This document shows positions 43,069 to 52,127 of a stretch of DNA of 64,000 nucleotides, piece after piece. The notes below the pieces were generated by a model. It was not told the DNA's origin, did no database searches, and was given only the letters and a program-made list of their open reading frames with translations. Position 1 is the first letter of the stretch; each line of letters starts with the position of its first letter. Source of the stretch: SLLG01 sp964403935 (lineage in GTDB: Bacteria > Verrucomicrobiota > Verrucomicrobiia > Opitutales > Oceanipulchritudinaceae); contig CAYOIB010000001.1 of assembly GCA_964403935.1 (NCBI GenBank), positions 1 through 64,000 on the forward strand. The letters run 5' to 3'. The position numbers and the translations under genes were made by a program.

Positions 43069-43841
43069 TGGAGACGGGAAGCAGGCAGTACACCCCAGCC
43101 TACGGGGAGGCTGTTGAGGCAAGGGCAAGCGTTCGGGATGCTCAGACACTCGAAGATGAGATCCTCGCTGCCATGGGCTGGACGCAGGACATCGCTTCAA
43201 ATCGATGGGTCCCCCCCCGCTTCGATAATTCTCGAAGCAGATCCGAGACCCGGCGAATCTCTCTCTCGATCGTCTTCAACCAAATCGAGGAGGCACATGC
43301 CTTGGCGACGTGCCGTGGCCACTATGGACAACGACTGGCCCATCGAATTGTCGCGCGTCACGGAAGGATCTTTCGCATTCTTTTTCAAGTCGCAGCCGCC
43401 CTCGATTACGCCCTCGGAGATGAGGGATTGGACCGCACGCCTCTTCAGGAAGCAATGGAAGTGAATCGGCAACTCGCAAAGAGAAATGCCTTCCTTCAAC
43501 CATTTCTTCGCCCACACCAAGAATTCAGTCAGACACTTGCGGGCACAACCCGCCAACTGGTCCGGGCGATCGACACCGATGCTTCGCCTGAGCCAGAAGC
43601 AGATGCCACGATGAGTGCCTTGCATTGGCACATGAATACAGCCGAGGAGAAGATCCGGCGGGGCTCAAACTTCCGCTTTTCCTATCTTCTGCTGACGCCC
43701 GTAGAAGAAGTTCACCGCCTCCAACTGACCGCGCTCAAGATCCTTGCGCAGATTATCCAGAAGCTTCCCCCCGACGGCCACCGCAAAACCGCGGCACCGG
43801 CACCAACCGATCCCGGTTCCCCCCGCGGAGCCCATCCGTAA
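43068..43841 (+). CDS. Unknown helical protein within the glycosyltransferase run
   Basis: This 257-aa protein starts at the ATG overlapping the upstream stop (TGATG), so translation is coupled; an earlier in-frame start would lie in the repeat of the upstream gene. The sequence is mainly alpha-helical and soluble, without signal peptide or membrane segment: TLEDEILAAMGWTQDIASNR, ISLSIVFNQIEEAHALATCR, RIFRILFQVAAALDYALG, SYLLLTPVEEVHRLQLTALK. A Pro-rich tail ends it. I recognise no family. The position, one base before a GT4 gene, suggests a role in glycan assembly, for instance as a scaffold. Confidence 0.72.
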   Translation: METGSRQYTPAYGEAVEARASVRDAQTLEDEILAAMGWTQDIASNRWVPPRFDNSRSRSETRRISLSIVFNQIEEAHALATCRGHYGQRLAHRIVARHGRIFRILFQVAAALDYALGDEGLDRTPLQEAMEVNRQLAKRNAFLQPFLRPHQEFSQTLAGTTRQLVRAIDTDASPEPEADATMSALHWHMNTAEEKIRRGSNFRFSYLLLTPVEEVHRLQLTALKILAQIIQKLPPDGHRKTAAPAPTDPGSPRGAHP

Positions 43842-43842
43842 C

Positions 43843-44892
43843 ATGCGAATCCTCATCACCACGACCCAGGTCCCGTTCATCCGCGGCGGAGCGGAGATTC
43901 ATGCCGAGTCGCTGCGCGATGCCTTGAACCGTCAGGGGCATCAAGCGGAGATCGTCTCCATTCCTTTCAAGTGGTACCCCCCGGAACAGATTTTGGACAC
44001 ACTCTTCGCCTGCCGGATGCTCGATCTCTCCGAGAGCACGGGCACCCCCGTCGACCGCGTCATTGGGCTCAAGTTTCCGGCTTATCACGTGCGTCACCCA
44101 AACAAAGTTCTCTGGATACTCCATCAGCATCGCTCGGCCTTCGACCTCTGGGAATCACCCGGTTGCGACCTCGCTCAATTTCCCAATGGAAATGAAGTTC
44201 GCACCGCCATCGACGCCGCCGAGCGTTCGCTCCTGCACGAAGCCAAAGCCCTCTACGCAAACTCGCAGAACGTGGCCAACCGGTTGCTGAAGTACTCAGG
44301 GTTCCAGGCACAACCGCTCTACCACCCGCCCAAGAATGCCGAAAAGTTTCATACCCGGGATTTTGAAGACTTTCTCTTCTTCCCCAGCCGAATCTGCGAA
44401 CTGAAACGACAAGCTCTCGTGATCGAGGCTCTGGCCCACACAAAGCATCCCGTTCGTGTCGTCTTCTGCGGACAACCGGAACACCCCGATATCCTCAAGC
44501 GCCTGGAACATCGGGCACGGGAATTGAAAGTCGACTCTCGAATTAACTGGTTAGGTGGTGTCGACGATGCCACCCTCATTGACACCTACGCGCGCACCCG
44601 AGCTGTGATCTACCCGCCGAAGGATGAAGATTTCGGGTACGTCACCCTGGAGGCCTTTCTCTCCGGAAAGCCCGTCGTCACCTGCACAGACAGTGGAGGC
44701 CCGCTTGAATTCGTCCAGCACGAGCACAACGGACTCATTAGCGACCCCGATCCGGATGCGCTTGCCAAAGCTCTCGACAGAGTCTGGATCGATCCGGCTT
44801 TCGCCCGCGAAGCCGGCGCACAAGGACGGCAACACGTCCGCGACCTCGACATCACCTGGGAGAACGTCACGCGCCATCTGCTTGAAGCATGA
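43843..44892 (+). CDS. Family 4 glycosyltransferase
   Basis: This 349-aa GT-B glycosyltransferase starts at the ATG at 43843, one base after the preceding stop. The N-terminal domain opens with RILITTTQVPFIRGGAEIHA, the usual G-G-A-E acceptor-side motif, and the C-terminal donor-binding domain has FFPSRICELKRQALVIEALA, VRVVFCGQP, and DEDFGYVTLEAFLSGKPVV with the E-x7-E pair. It transfers a hexose or similar sugar from a nucleotide donor in the cytoplasm. The start overlaps no gene, but its stop overlaps the next start as ATGA. Confidence 0.9.
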   Translation: MRILITTTQVPFIRGGAEIHAESLRDALNRQGHQAEIVSIPFKWYPPEQILDTLFACRMLDLSESTGTPVDRVIGLKFPAYHVRHPNKVLWILHQHRSAFDLWESPGCDLAQFPNGNEVRTAIDAAERSLLHEAKALYANSQNVANRLLKYSGFQAQPLYHPPKNAEKFHTRDFEDFLFFPSRICELKRQALVIEALAHTKHPVRVVFCGQPEHPDILKRLEHRARELKVDSRINWLGGVDDATLIDTYARTRAVIYPPKDEDFGYVTLEAFLSGKPVVTCTDSGGPLEFVQHEHNGLISDPDPDALAKALDRVWIDPAFAREAGAQGRQHVRDLDITWENVTRHLLEA

Positions 44893-46244
44893 GAGTTCAC
44901 TGGTTCTCACCTTTGCCGCCAGCGCGCACGGATATCGCCAACTATACCCGCCGCATCCTCCGTCCTCTCGCGGCACAAGCCAAAGTCACCCTCTGGACCG
45001 ACGCTCACGAGGTTCCTTCCGACCTCAAGGCGCACGCCACCATTCGACAATGGGATGACGGGCCCAACTGGTCTGAACTCAATCGGGCCGATGCGGTCTT
45101 CTACAATTTTGGTAACGATGGACGTTTTCACTCCTGGATTCTGGATACCGCCCGCGCCCATCCGGGAATCGCCATCCTTCATGACACCAACCTGCACGAA
45201 TTCCTCGCTTACTATTTTCGCGTCCGCCTGAACGGCCCCGGCGAGTATGTCCGGCTTCTTGAGCGCTACCATGGCAGCCAAGCAAGGGAAGACGGAATCC
45301 AGGTGATCGCCGGACCTCGGGAAGCACACGAACTGGCCCCTCTGTACCCACTCACCAACTACTTTATTGAGCTGGCAAATGGCGTCGTCGTCCACAATCC
45401 GGAGGCCGCCCGACCTCTGGCCGAACAAGCCCGCCGACCGGTGCTTTCTCTGCCACTGCCCTATGGGTCGGAGAATGAGATTCGCGAACCTCGTCTCTAT
45501 TCACCTCGACGTGAGCATGAGCCACGACACATCATCCTGTTCGGATTTCTTCACGGGGAGAACAGACGGTTGATACCTTTCCTCGAAGCCTTTGCACGCC
45601 TGCCAGACCAAACCCGCTTCACCCTCACCCTGGCAGGCGAATACCCGAACGAGGGCGCTATCCGCACGCATCTGAAACGCTTATCAATCAAGGCTCCCTG
45701 CCGCATGCTTGGGTTTCTCGACGAATCCACCCTGAGCACCGAACTGGATCGAGCCGACCTAGCGATCAACCTCCGCTACCCGACCCGGGGTGAAGCCTCC
45801 GGATCACAACTGAGAATATGGAATCACTCTCTGTCGTCTCTCGTTACACGTAGTGGTTACTACGCCACCTTGCCGACCGATGCGGTTGCTTTTGTTCGCC
45901 CGGAACACGAGGCTTCGGATATCATCAATCATCTCGAAGCACTCGCTTCGGATCCCGCCCGCTATCGGGAAATGGGACTGCGCGGTCATTCTTATCTAAA
46001 AACATACCACACCTCCGAACGCTACGTGGAACGGCTTCTGGACTTTGCAAAAACAGTTCAGGATTCTAAAGCCGCTGGTTCGCTCGAACGCACTGCACTG
46101 TCGATAGCCGACCGTCACCTCGCATCGCTCCCTGATGCCTACCTTCAGCGACACATTGCTTCTGTTCTGGCCCGGCAGGCGCACCGGATCGCTTCGCATC
46201 CCAACCCTGCCCAAGCCCAAGCTATACCCAATGATCGGACTTGA
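44889..46244 (+). CDS. GT-B-fold glycosyltransferase-like protein
   Basis: This 451-aa protein is coupled to the previous GT4 gene by ATGA. It opens with VHWFSPLPPARTDIANYTRR, a common GT4 N-terminus, and has a C-terminal donor-like domain (HIILFGFLHGENRRLIPFLE, FTLTLAGEYPNEGAIRTHLK, MLGFLDESTLSTELDRADLA). At the usual E-x7-E position it reads YPTRGEASGSQLRIWNHSLS, conserving the GEASG element seen in several polysaccharide GT4 enzymes. A C-terminal 60-residue helical tail follows. Donor and acceptor are unknown. Confidence 0.82.
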   Translation: MRVHWFSPLPPARTDIANYTRRILRPLAAQAKVTLWTDAHEVPSDLKAHATIRQWDDGPNWSELNRADAVFYNFGNDGRFHSWILDTARAHPGIAILHDTNLHEFLAYYFRVRLNGPGEYVRLLERYHGSQAREDGIQVIAGPREAHELAPLYPLTNYFIELANGVVVHNPEAARPLAEQARRPVLSLPLPYGSENEIREPRLYSPRREHEPRHIILFGFLHGENRRLIPFLEAFARLPDQTRFTLTLAGEYPNEGAIRTHLKRLSIKAPCRMLGFLDESTLSTELDRADLAINLRYPTRGEASGSQLRIWNHSLSSLVTRSGYYATLPTDAVAFVRPEHEASDIINHLEALASDPARYREMGLRGHSYLKTYHTSERYVERLLDFAKTVQDSKAAGSLERTALSIADRHLASLPDAYLQRHIASVLARQAHRIASHPNPAQAQAIPNDRT

Positions 46245-47403
46245 TCTGAGTCTAACGGCCCACACCCAATCGCTCACCGGGATCCAGCAGGTGGCACGGG
46301 CTCTCTTTCGGGAATGGGTTCCCCACCAGCTCGCCCGCCCCTTTGTTTTTGACCCCTACGCTCGGCTCTGGCGGGACTTGGACCGCGGCGAGCGCCACCT
46401 GATGGAAGATGAACAGAGTGCAGGCACACGCCGTTCCGCCCACTGGTCCCACCTTCAAAAGCTCAAGAGCCGCGCCCGACGGTTCCTCCCAATACCCGAT
46501 CAGCCCTTCGAACCTGTCGATGGCTGGGTTACACCGGAGCTCTTCAGCCCAGCCATCGGCCAAGCCTACCTGCACCGCCCCCCGCCAACACAAGGTCCTC
46601 GGATCGCAATCTTCCACGATGCCATCGCCTTGCGAAATCCCGACTGGTGCCCCCCTGCGACCGTCGCCCGCTATGATGCTTATGTGCACGAATTGGCCCA
46701 AGCCTTCGATGGAATCGCGGCGGTTTCGGAGGCCTCACGCCTGGATCTGCTGGAAGCCTGGAGCAAACGCAAAATCCAGCCAGTTCCTCCAGTCCAGGTT
46801 ATCGGATTGGGTGTGACTCTTCCGCCGCCCATGTCACCTGAACCACCGCGCCCCACGGAGCCGGAGCGCCCCCGGATTCTGATGATCGGTTCTCTGGAAT
46901 ATCGGAAGAATCATCTTTCACTTCTGGATGCCTGTGAGCAACTGTGGTCAGAGGGCTTCCCCTTTCGACTGGATCTCGTCGGTATGCTCAACCGAAACAC
47001 CGGCAAAGCCGCCGCCGAACGCATCAAGATACTTGCCAGGCAAGGTTTACCGCTGCACTGGCACGGGGCGCTCCCGCAGGATAGGGTCGAAGCGCTCTAT
47101 CAACAGTGTGACTTCACCGTTTACCCTTCGCTCTATGAAGGGTTCGGCCTTCCTGTCCTGGAGAGTGTCACCCGCCACAAACCTTGCGTGACAACAGCCG
47201 CTGGCGGCCTGTCTGATGTCGTTGCCGGCGGTGGCTGCCTTGTCGTCGAGCCTACCCCAGAGGCCATTGCCAACGGCATTCGGCGGATCCTCCTCGAGCC
47301 CGAGCTTCTTGCTACGCTCAAAGCTGAATCCTCCAGGCGGCCTGTCCGGCCGTGGGCAGTCTATGCCAAGGAACTGCACGAGTTCATCGCCTCCCTGATG
47401 TAA
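46231..47403 (+). CDS. Family 4 glycosyltransferase
   Basis: This 390-aa GT-B enzyme starts at the ATG at 46231, overlapping the upstream gene by 14 bp. The N-terminus MIGLDLSLTAHTQSLTGIQQ resembles mannosyltransferase-type GT4 proteins that begin with a GIQRV-like motif. The donor domain has RILMIGSLEYRKNHLSLLDA, FRLDLVGMLNRN, LHWHGALPQDRVEALYQQCD and YPSLYEGFGLPVLESVTRHK (E-x7-E). It is the last gene of the coupled glycosyltransferase run. Confidence 0.9.
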   Translation: MIGLDLSLTAHTQSLTGIQQVARALFREWVPHQLARPFVFDPYARLWRDLDRGERHLMEDEQSAGTRRSAHWSHLQKLKSRARRFLPIPDQPFEPVDGWVTPELFSPAIGQAYLHRPPPTQGPRIAIFHDAIALRNPDWCPPATVARYDAYVHELAQAFDGIAAVSEASRLDLLEAWSKRKIQPVPPVQVIGLGVTLPPPMSPEPPRPTEPERPRILMIGSLEYRKNHLSLLDACEQLWSEGFPFRLDLVGMLNRNTGKAAAERIKILARQGLPLHWHGALPQDRVEALYQQCDFTVYPSLYEGFGLPVLESVTRHKPCVTTAAGGLSDVVAGGGCLVVEPTPEAIANGIRRILLEPELLATLKAESSRRPVRPWAVYAKELHEFIASLM

Positions 47404-47692
47404 GAAATCCCTTGGGCGCAGGCTGTCAGCCAATGCGCCGGAACGTCGCGTGGCCGCGGATTCTTGGGGCGGTTCATCCGGCCGGTCTCCAGAAGATGCA
47501 AGATGCAGGATTGTTCAACCGGAGCGCTTGCGGATTTCAATCCGGGAGGCCTACCCCGAGTGGCGGGAAAATACTTAGCATCCCTAAGTCCATGCCCAGC
47601 TGCCAGTTGGAGCAAGTGCCGTCCAAGTTGGCATCTCTTAAGCAGTAGGAACAAGCGTTAAAGCATCAACGTTAATTCCAAAAGGAAAAGAT
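47404..47692. other. Intergenic region between the GT run and the PRC-barrel gene
   Basis: No gene is supported in these 289 bases. A candidate -24/-12 promoter lies at 47628-47644 and an AAAGGAAAAG ribosome site just before the PRC-barrel ATG. No clear terminator follows the last glycosyltransferase gene. Confidence 0.4.
47628..47644 (+). promoter_or_regulatory. Candidate sigma-54 (-24/-12) promoter
   Basis: TTGGCATCTCTTAAGCA has the invariant GG and GC separated by ten bases, and TTGGCA matches the -24 element; the -12 element (AAGCA) is only a partial match to TTGCA. Transcription would begin near 47656, some 37 bases before the PRC-barrel start. Confidence 0.3.
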
Positions 47693-48874
47693 ATGACCAA
47701 TCCGATAAATCAAAAGATCACATCACGTAGCGGCACTATTTTTGGACTTGCAGCCCTTCTGGCCGTGAGCCTTCCGGTGGCGCTTCACGCTGCCGACAGC
47801 AGCTCCATCCTCTCCCAATGGGAAGACCGGACCGAACGGATCCTCGACAGCAACGAGTACCTTCGCGCAGGGGATGTCTCCGGCTGGGCCGTTTACACCG
47901 GAACAGACAATCGCCTCGGCCGCGTGCAAGACCTCATCGTCGATGCCGAGTCTGGAGAAATTACCCATCTGGTTGTTTCCAAGGGTGGCATCTTCGGCAT
48001 CGGAGCGACGGATCGACTGACCACAATCGATCAGGTCCGCTTCGCCAAGAATGACGAACGCGTCATGCTCAACATCGATGAGCAGGCCTTCGACCGCCTG
48101 CCCGAATATGATGCCGACCGGTATCAGGGACGTCGTCTCGGTCAGGCAACCGCCTCCCGTGACCCCGACCGCGATCGAGACCTGGCGGCGCGCCGGGGTG
48201 CCACCGACACATCGCCTCAAGTACAAGCTGACACCCGCCGGGCTCCGGTCACTGCCGGACGTCAGGATAGCGGGCAGCTGGGTGCCGACGTTGATGCCGA
48301 TGCCCGACGCTATGGCGAACGGGACAGCGAACTCGACGCCATGAGTGACGAGGTTCGCCGTTATGGTGAACGTGGCGAGGAAGCCATGACAGATGAGGCC
48401 CGCCGCGCAAATCAGCAGCAGGCGCGCGCTCAGCAGCCCGCCACACCGGGACAAGTTGGGACCACCCGTGCCGACCAAACACAACCCCGTGCCGGCACAA
48501 CCCGCAATGACCAAACCCGCATGAGCGACAGCGACCGCGAGAGTCGGTCCGCATTGACCCGTGGTGACCGGGAGAAAGCCCATGCCGGAAAGCGCGCCAG
48601 CGATCTCCTTGGAAAAGACCTTGTCGACAGCTCGGGCGAAAGCATTGGCCGGATCGATGACCTCCTGATCAGCAACGACGGCAAGAATGTTGAGTATGCT
48701 GTCCTCTCGCTTGGCGGATTCGTTGGAATTGCGGGCTCGAAGGTTGCCGTGCCATTGAGCGCGCTGAACTTTGACCATGCTGGCGAGCAAGTCCACATCC
48801 CCGTGTCCCGCGATGCTCTGCAGAATTCTGAAGAGTCTGCTCGCGACTGGTTCAACAACCTCTTCGACTCCTGA
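47693..48874 (+). CDS. Exported protein with two PRC-barrel domains
   Basis: This 393-aa protein has a signal peptide (residues 1-34, ending LHAADS) and a strong AAAGGAAAAG ribosome site. A first PRC-barrel is at about 58-130 (RAGDVSGWAVYTG, LGRVQDLIVDAESGEITHLV) and a second at about 305-375 (RASDLLGKDLVDSSGESIGR, VEYAVLSLGGFVGI). They are joined by about 170 residues of low-complexity, Arg/Asp/Gln-rich linker (DPDRDRDLAARRG, DEVRRYGERGEEAMTDEARR). Such proteins are often stress- or photosynthesis-associated and of unknown biochemical role. It is monocistronic, with a strong terminator. Confidence 0.85.
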   Translation: MTNPINQKITSRSGTIFGLAALLAVSLPVALHAADSSSILSQWEDRTERILDSNEYLRAGDVSGWAVYTGTDNRLGRVQDLIVDAESGEITHLVVSKGGIFGIGATDRLTTIDQVRFAKNDERVMLNIDEQAFDRLPEYDADRYQGRRLGQATASRDPDRDRDLAARRGATDTSPQVQADTRRAPVTAGRQDSGQLGADVDADARRYGERDSELDAMSDEVRRYGERGEEAMTDEARRANQQQARAQQPATPGQVGTTRADQTQPRAGTTRNDQTRMSDSDRESRSALTRGDREKAHAGKRASDLLGKDLVDSSGESIGRIDDLLISNDGKNVEYAVLSLGGFVGIAGSKVAVPLSALNFDHAGEQVHIPVSRDALQNSEESARDWFNNLFDS

Positions 48875-48924
48875 GCCGATAGAAAAAGAAATGCGGCAGC
48901 GCGTTCTATTTTAGCCGCACCACA

Positions 48925-48983
48925 ACCCCGCCTTCACTTGAGCCGCATCATGCGAGACTCAAGGGAGGCGGGGTCTTTTGTTT
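48925..48983 (+). terminator. Intrinsic terminator after the PRC-barrel gene
   Basis: A long hairpin pairs ACCCCGCCT (48925-48933) and CTTGAG (48937-48942) with CTCAAG and AGGCGGGGT (48958-48974), with a nested CGCA/TGCG stem at its tip, followed by CTTTTGTTTT. It separates this gene from radC. Confidence 0.88.
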
Positions 48984-49049
48984 TCAGGCTTTGAAAAGGC
49001 CGACGTTTTTCAACTTGTTTTGCAGCTATTTTATGTAAATCTTCTTTTC

Positions 49050-49763
49050 ATGCTGGCTCCTTACCGATCACGCTTGAAGGAAATGGCGGTTAATGAACGA
49101 CCGCAGGAACGGATGGAGCGAATGGGGGTGGGCGTTTTGAGCGACACCGAACTGTTGGCGATGATCCTGCGTAGCGGAAGTGCCGGGCTGGATGTTCTGG
49201 ACCTCTCCCGGCAACTCATTCAAGAGGCGGGGTCATTGGCTCTTCTGGTGAATTACGCCGCAGAAGATTTCAGGAACTTCAAGGGCATCGGTCGTGTAAA
49301 AGCCCTGCAGCTGGTCGCCATCATGGAAATTGCCCGGAGGGTTGTGATCGCCGGGCCGGAGCTTCAGCCCACCCTCGATGAGCCCGAAAAGGTCTTCCGT
49401 ATGATGCACCCCCGAAGTGTCGGCCTCGAAGTCGAGAAGTTCTGGGTCTTGGCCTTAAACCGGAAAAACCGCCTTCTGAGGGCCGTGGAAGTCACGAGCG
49501 GGACGGCCAATGCCAGCCTCGTCCACCCGCGTGAGGTCTTTCGGGAAGCGGTCCGCCTAAGCGCCAGTGCCATTATCTGCGTCCATAACCACCCCAGCGG
49601 CGACCCCTCCCCCAGCCGGGCTGATCTTCAGGTGACCCGGCAATTGCGGACAGCCGCCGAAGCTGTCCAAATCGATCTGCTGGACCATATCATCATTGGC
49701 TCGCCCAAAGTGGATGCCGCCGGGACGGGATTTTACAGCTTCAATCTCGCGGGCCTGTTGTAG
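49050..49763 (+). CDS. radC: RadC-family JAMM/MPN+ protein
   Basis: This 237-aa protein uses the ATG at 49050; the 24 codons upstream are hydrophobic and not part of the family. The N-terminal UPF0758/HhH domain reads ERPQERMERMGVGVLSDTEL, LRSGSAGLDVLDLSRQLI and FKGIGRVKALQLVAIMEIAR. The C-terminal metalloprotease-like domain has HNHPSGDPSPSRADLQVT (zinc-binding HxHx7D) and LDHIIIG. The historical link to DNA repair is disputed; the molecular substrate is unknown. Confidence 0.94.
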   Translation: MLAPYRSRLKEMAVNERPQERMERMGVGVLSDTELLAMILRSGSAGLDVLDLSRQLIQEAGSLALLVNYAAEDFRNFKGIGRVKALQLVAIMEIARRVVIAGPELQPTLDEPEKVFRMMHPRSVGLEVEKFWVLALNRKNRLLRAVEVTSGTANASLVHPREVFREAVRLSASAIICVHNHPSGDPSPSRADLQVTRQLRTAAEAVQIDLLDHIIIGSPKVDAAGTGFYSFNLAGLL

Positions 49764-49837
49764 TTCTCTGAAGAGAAAGTAAAACGGCGCGTTCACCTGA
49801 AAATGCATTTGTCAGCTTCATGAGGTCGGGCACCCTC

Positions 49838-50281
49838 ATGACCATGGATATCCAGACTGCGTGCGGTGAAATCGAAAGGTGCATGGATAGCATGGAGGAA
49901 CGCTACGGCCGTCCCGTTTTCGATGAATGGGCCCTCGTGGAGCTGACGGGCTCCACCAGCAAAATCTTCCATTACCACGGTCCCCGGGCGGATGGCTTTG
50001 AGGCTTCGCTCGCTCGCGACCTCCGGCACCTGCGCCACCACCTCGAGTCGGAAAGGATGACGCCGGGGGATTTTGAATTTGCACGGGATGCCGGCGGCAC
50101 GGGGTTCGACGCCCTTATCGTGGTGGGCGAAGACCTGTATCTCCTGTGCAACCATACCCAGAACGATTTCGCCACGCTGGCGGAAGACCCTCTCTGGAGG
50201 AAAGCCCAATTGCCCTTCGTCGATCTGACTGAAGCGATCCGCGCCCAGCCTGTGATCATTTCATCAGAAGTTTCGGCCTAG
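49838..50281 (+). CDS. Small soluble protein of unknown function
   Basis: This 147-aa protein uses the ATG at 49838, with GAGG twelve bases upstream (an ATG at 49820 and one at 49844 are alternatives). It is acidic, soluble and without motifs I recognise: MDSMEERYGRPVFDEWALVE, SLARDLRHLRHHLESERMTP, GFDALIVVGEDLYLLCNHTQ. The alternation of helices and strands suggests a compact alpha/beta domain. It follows radC after about 75 bp and converges on the antiporter gene. Confidence 0.72.
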   Translation: MTMDIQTACGEIERCMDSMEERYGRPVFDEWALVELTGSTSKIFHYHGPRADGFEASLARDLRHLRHHLESERMTPGDFEFARDAGGTGFDALIVVGEDLYLLCNHTQNDFATLAEDPLWRKAQLPFVDLTEAIRAQPVIISSEVSA

Positions 50282-50298
50282 CCGGAAAGCTCCACGGC

Positions 50299-51276
50299 CT
50301 ACACCCAACCCAACCAGAGAAAATAGCCGTAGGCCCCGATCAAGAGGATGCCGATCCACCGCGGAACGCCCCGCAGAACAAGAACGAGCACCAAATGAAC
50401 GGCGGCAACACCCGCCAGCAGGAGGAAGCCTTGTCCCGCCCACTCCGGCAGCCGGATCGGCTCGAAAATCGCATAGAGCCCCACACACAGGGGAATAGAA
50501 ATGTGCCCGTCGCCAACCTGAGAGCTGAGGACGACGCTGCCCTGTTTTCTCGCTGCATAATAACCCGCCAGCAGCGCATTTGGCAGGACCATCAACCAAC
50601 CGGTGATCCACCCCAGATTCCCGCGTGAGAGAAAGCCACCTTCCTGCTCCTGCAGCCAGGCAACGACCGCGTCCACCGAGACAAAGACCAGAACTCCGCA
50701 TAGAACGACGGCCAGGGCATCCATCGCGAGCCAGGGCGACAGCCGTCGGTTAGTCACCACGTTCGTTTTTAAAACATCGAAGACCTGAAATACCTGCCAA
50801 AAGATGAAAATCCCGACCAGAACCAGCCCTTCCGCCAGGCCAAAGGTCCCATTCAATCCCAGTGCGTAGGCCATTCCCGCAAAGAAGATGGCCGCCGCCA
50901 GGTTCAGGGCGACAGAGAGGCGGTTGAGCCTGGATTCCTTGGCGCCCCGACTTTTCGGTCTACCCGAAGCGGCAAAAGACAAGCCCCAGATGACTGCTGG
51001 CAATCCCAGCAAAAGCGTCAGGTTCGTGGCATTGTTGACAAGGGAATTGATCAGCACCTCTTCTCCCGCTCCCCCATGGCGGAGCATGGCCCAGACAAAA
51101 AACAAGTTCCCCGCACCCGACGCGTAAGGCATGACAAGAGTGCCGATGACCGTCCCCTCCAGCCCTCGCGCAGCCATGGCTTCCAGCCGCCAAATCATCA
51201 GCATTGAAGACAGCAGGAAGGCAGCTGCTCCAGCAAGCGGCCCCAGCGATCCCGTCAGCGCGTCTATCCACCCCAT
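50299..51276 (-). CDS. Cation:proton/calcium antiporter (CaCA superfamily)
   Basis: This 325-aa membrane protein with about ten helices has two inverted alpha-repeat regions typical of Na+/Ca2+ exchangers: GTVIGTLVMPYASGAGNLFF plus VLINSLVNNATNLTLLLG, and GWLMVLPNALLAGYYAARKQ plus VVLSSQVGDGHISIPLCVG. The family moves Ca2+ (or other cations) out in exchange for Na+ or H+. The ion pair cannot be read from sequence; the usual acidic GNxxE-type residues are altered in the first repeat (SGAGN). It converges on the unknown 147-aa gene. Confidence 0.82.
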   Translation of the reverse strand: MGWIDALTGSLGPLAGAAAFLLSSMLMIWRLEAMAARGLEGTVIGTLVMPYASGAGNLFFVWAMLRHGGAGEEVLINSLVNNATNLTLLLGLPAVIWGLSFAASGRPKSRGAKESRLNRLSVALNLAAAIFFAGMAYALGLNGTFGLAEGLVLVGIFIFWQVFQVFDVLKTNVVTNRRLSPWLAMDALAVVLCGVLVFVSVDAVVAWLQEQEGGFLSRGNLGWITGWLMVLPNALLAGYYAARKQGSVVLSSQVGDGHISIPLCVGLYAIFEPIRLPEWAGQGFLLLAGVAAVHLVLVLVLRGVPRWIGILLIGAYGYFLWLGWV

Positions 51277-51393
51277 CCCGAAAAGAGAGGACGCTATGCC
51301 AAACCAGGGTCAACGGCAAAGACACCTTCTCCGGAAGAACGAGCCCACCGCATTTCATTTGCCGACAGCTGCCGTGTGCCAAATCCTCACATC

Positions 51394-52098
51394 ATGCAGC
51401 TCGAGGAGAAAACGGAAGCAGGCCTGTATGTCGTCGGGACGCCCATCGGTAACCGTTCCGAACTCTCGCCCCGCGCTCGATACATTCTGCTCCAAGCCGA
51501 CGCCATCGCCTGCGAGGACACCCGTCACACCCGACGTCTCTTCCCCGAAGGTGCTTCGCTCCCCGAATTGATCCCCTACCATGAGCACAATGAAAGCGCT
51601 CTCGCCCCACAACTCGCTGATCGGATCGGACGGGGCGCTTGCATCGCGCTCGTGACCGATGCCGGCATGCCCGGCATTTGTGATCCCGGCTTTCGACTGG
51701 TCCGCCTCTGCCGCACGCGTGGACTCCCTGTGCGCGCAGTCTCCGGCCCCAGCGCGTTGATCAATGCGCTGGCAGTCTCCGGCCTTCCAACGGATTCTTT
51801 TCTCTTTCTCGGTTTTCTCGCACCCAAGCGATCTGCCCGACAGCGAGCCTTCGCCCAGCACCAGGACGCAACCTACACCCTCGTCTTCTACGAATCGACC
51901 CACCGCATTCTCAAGGCGCTGGACGATATCGCCTCGGTCCTCGGACCCGACCGCGTGATCTGTGTAGCCAGGGAACTAACGAAAGTCCACGAAACCATTT
52001 TTACCGGGCCGGTTGCGGCTGTGGCGGCAGCTGTCAAAGAGCGCAGCCAAAAAGGCGAGTTCGTCGTGCTGATCGCGAAAACGGGATACGAGCTCTAA
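51394..52098 (+). CDS. rsmI: 16S rRNA (cytidine1402-2'-O)-methyltransferase RsmI
   Basis: This 234-aa tetrapyrrole-methylase-fold enzyme 2'-O-methylates C1402 of 16S rRNA with S-adenosylmethionine. Signatures are GLYVVGTPIGNRSELSPRAR, CEDTRHTRRLF, HEHNE, ALVTDAGMPGICDPGFRLVR, VSGPSALINALAVSGLPTD and FYESTHRI. The ATG at 51394 is preferred; a GTG at 51376 would add six residues. The C-terminus is slightly shorter than the E. coli enzyme, as in many phyla. Confidence 0.95.
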   Translation: MQLEEKTEAGLYVVGTPIGNRSELSPRARYILLQADAIACEDTRHTRRLFPEGASLPELIPYHEHNESALAPQLADRIGRGACIALVTDAGMPGICDPGFRLVRLCRTRGLPVRAVSGPSALINALAVSGLPTDSFLFLGFLAPKRSARQRAFAQHQDATYTLVFYESTHRILKALDDIASVLGPDRVICVARELTKVHETIFTGPVAAVAAAVKERSQKGEFVVLIAKTGYEL

Positions 52099-52127
52099 GC
52101 GCTGACCAAGACAGCCTCCATCAACCG

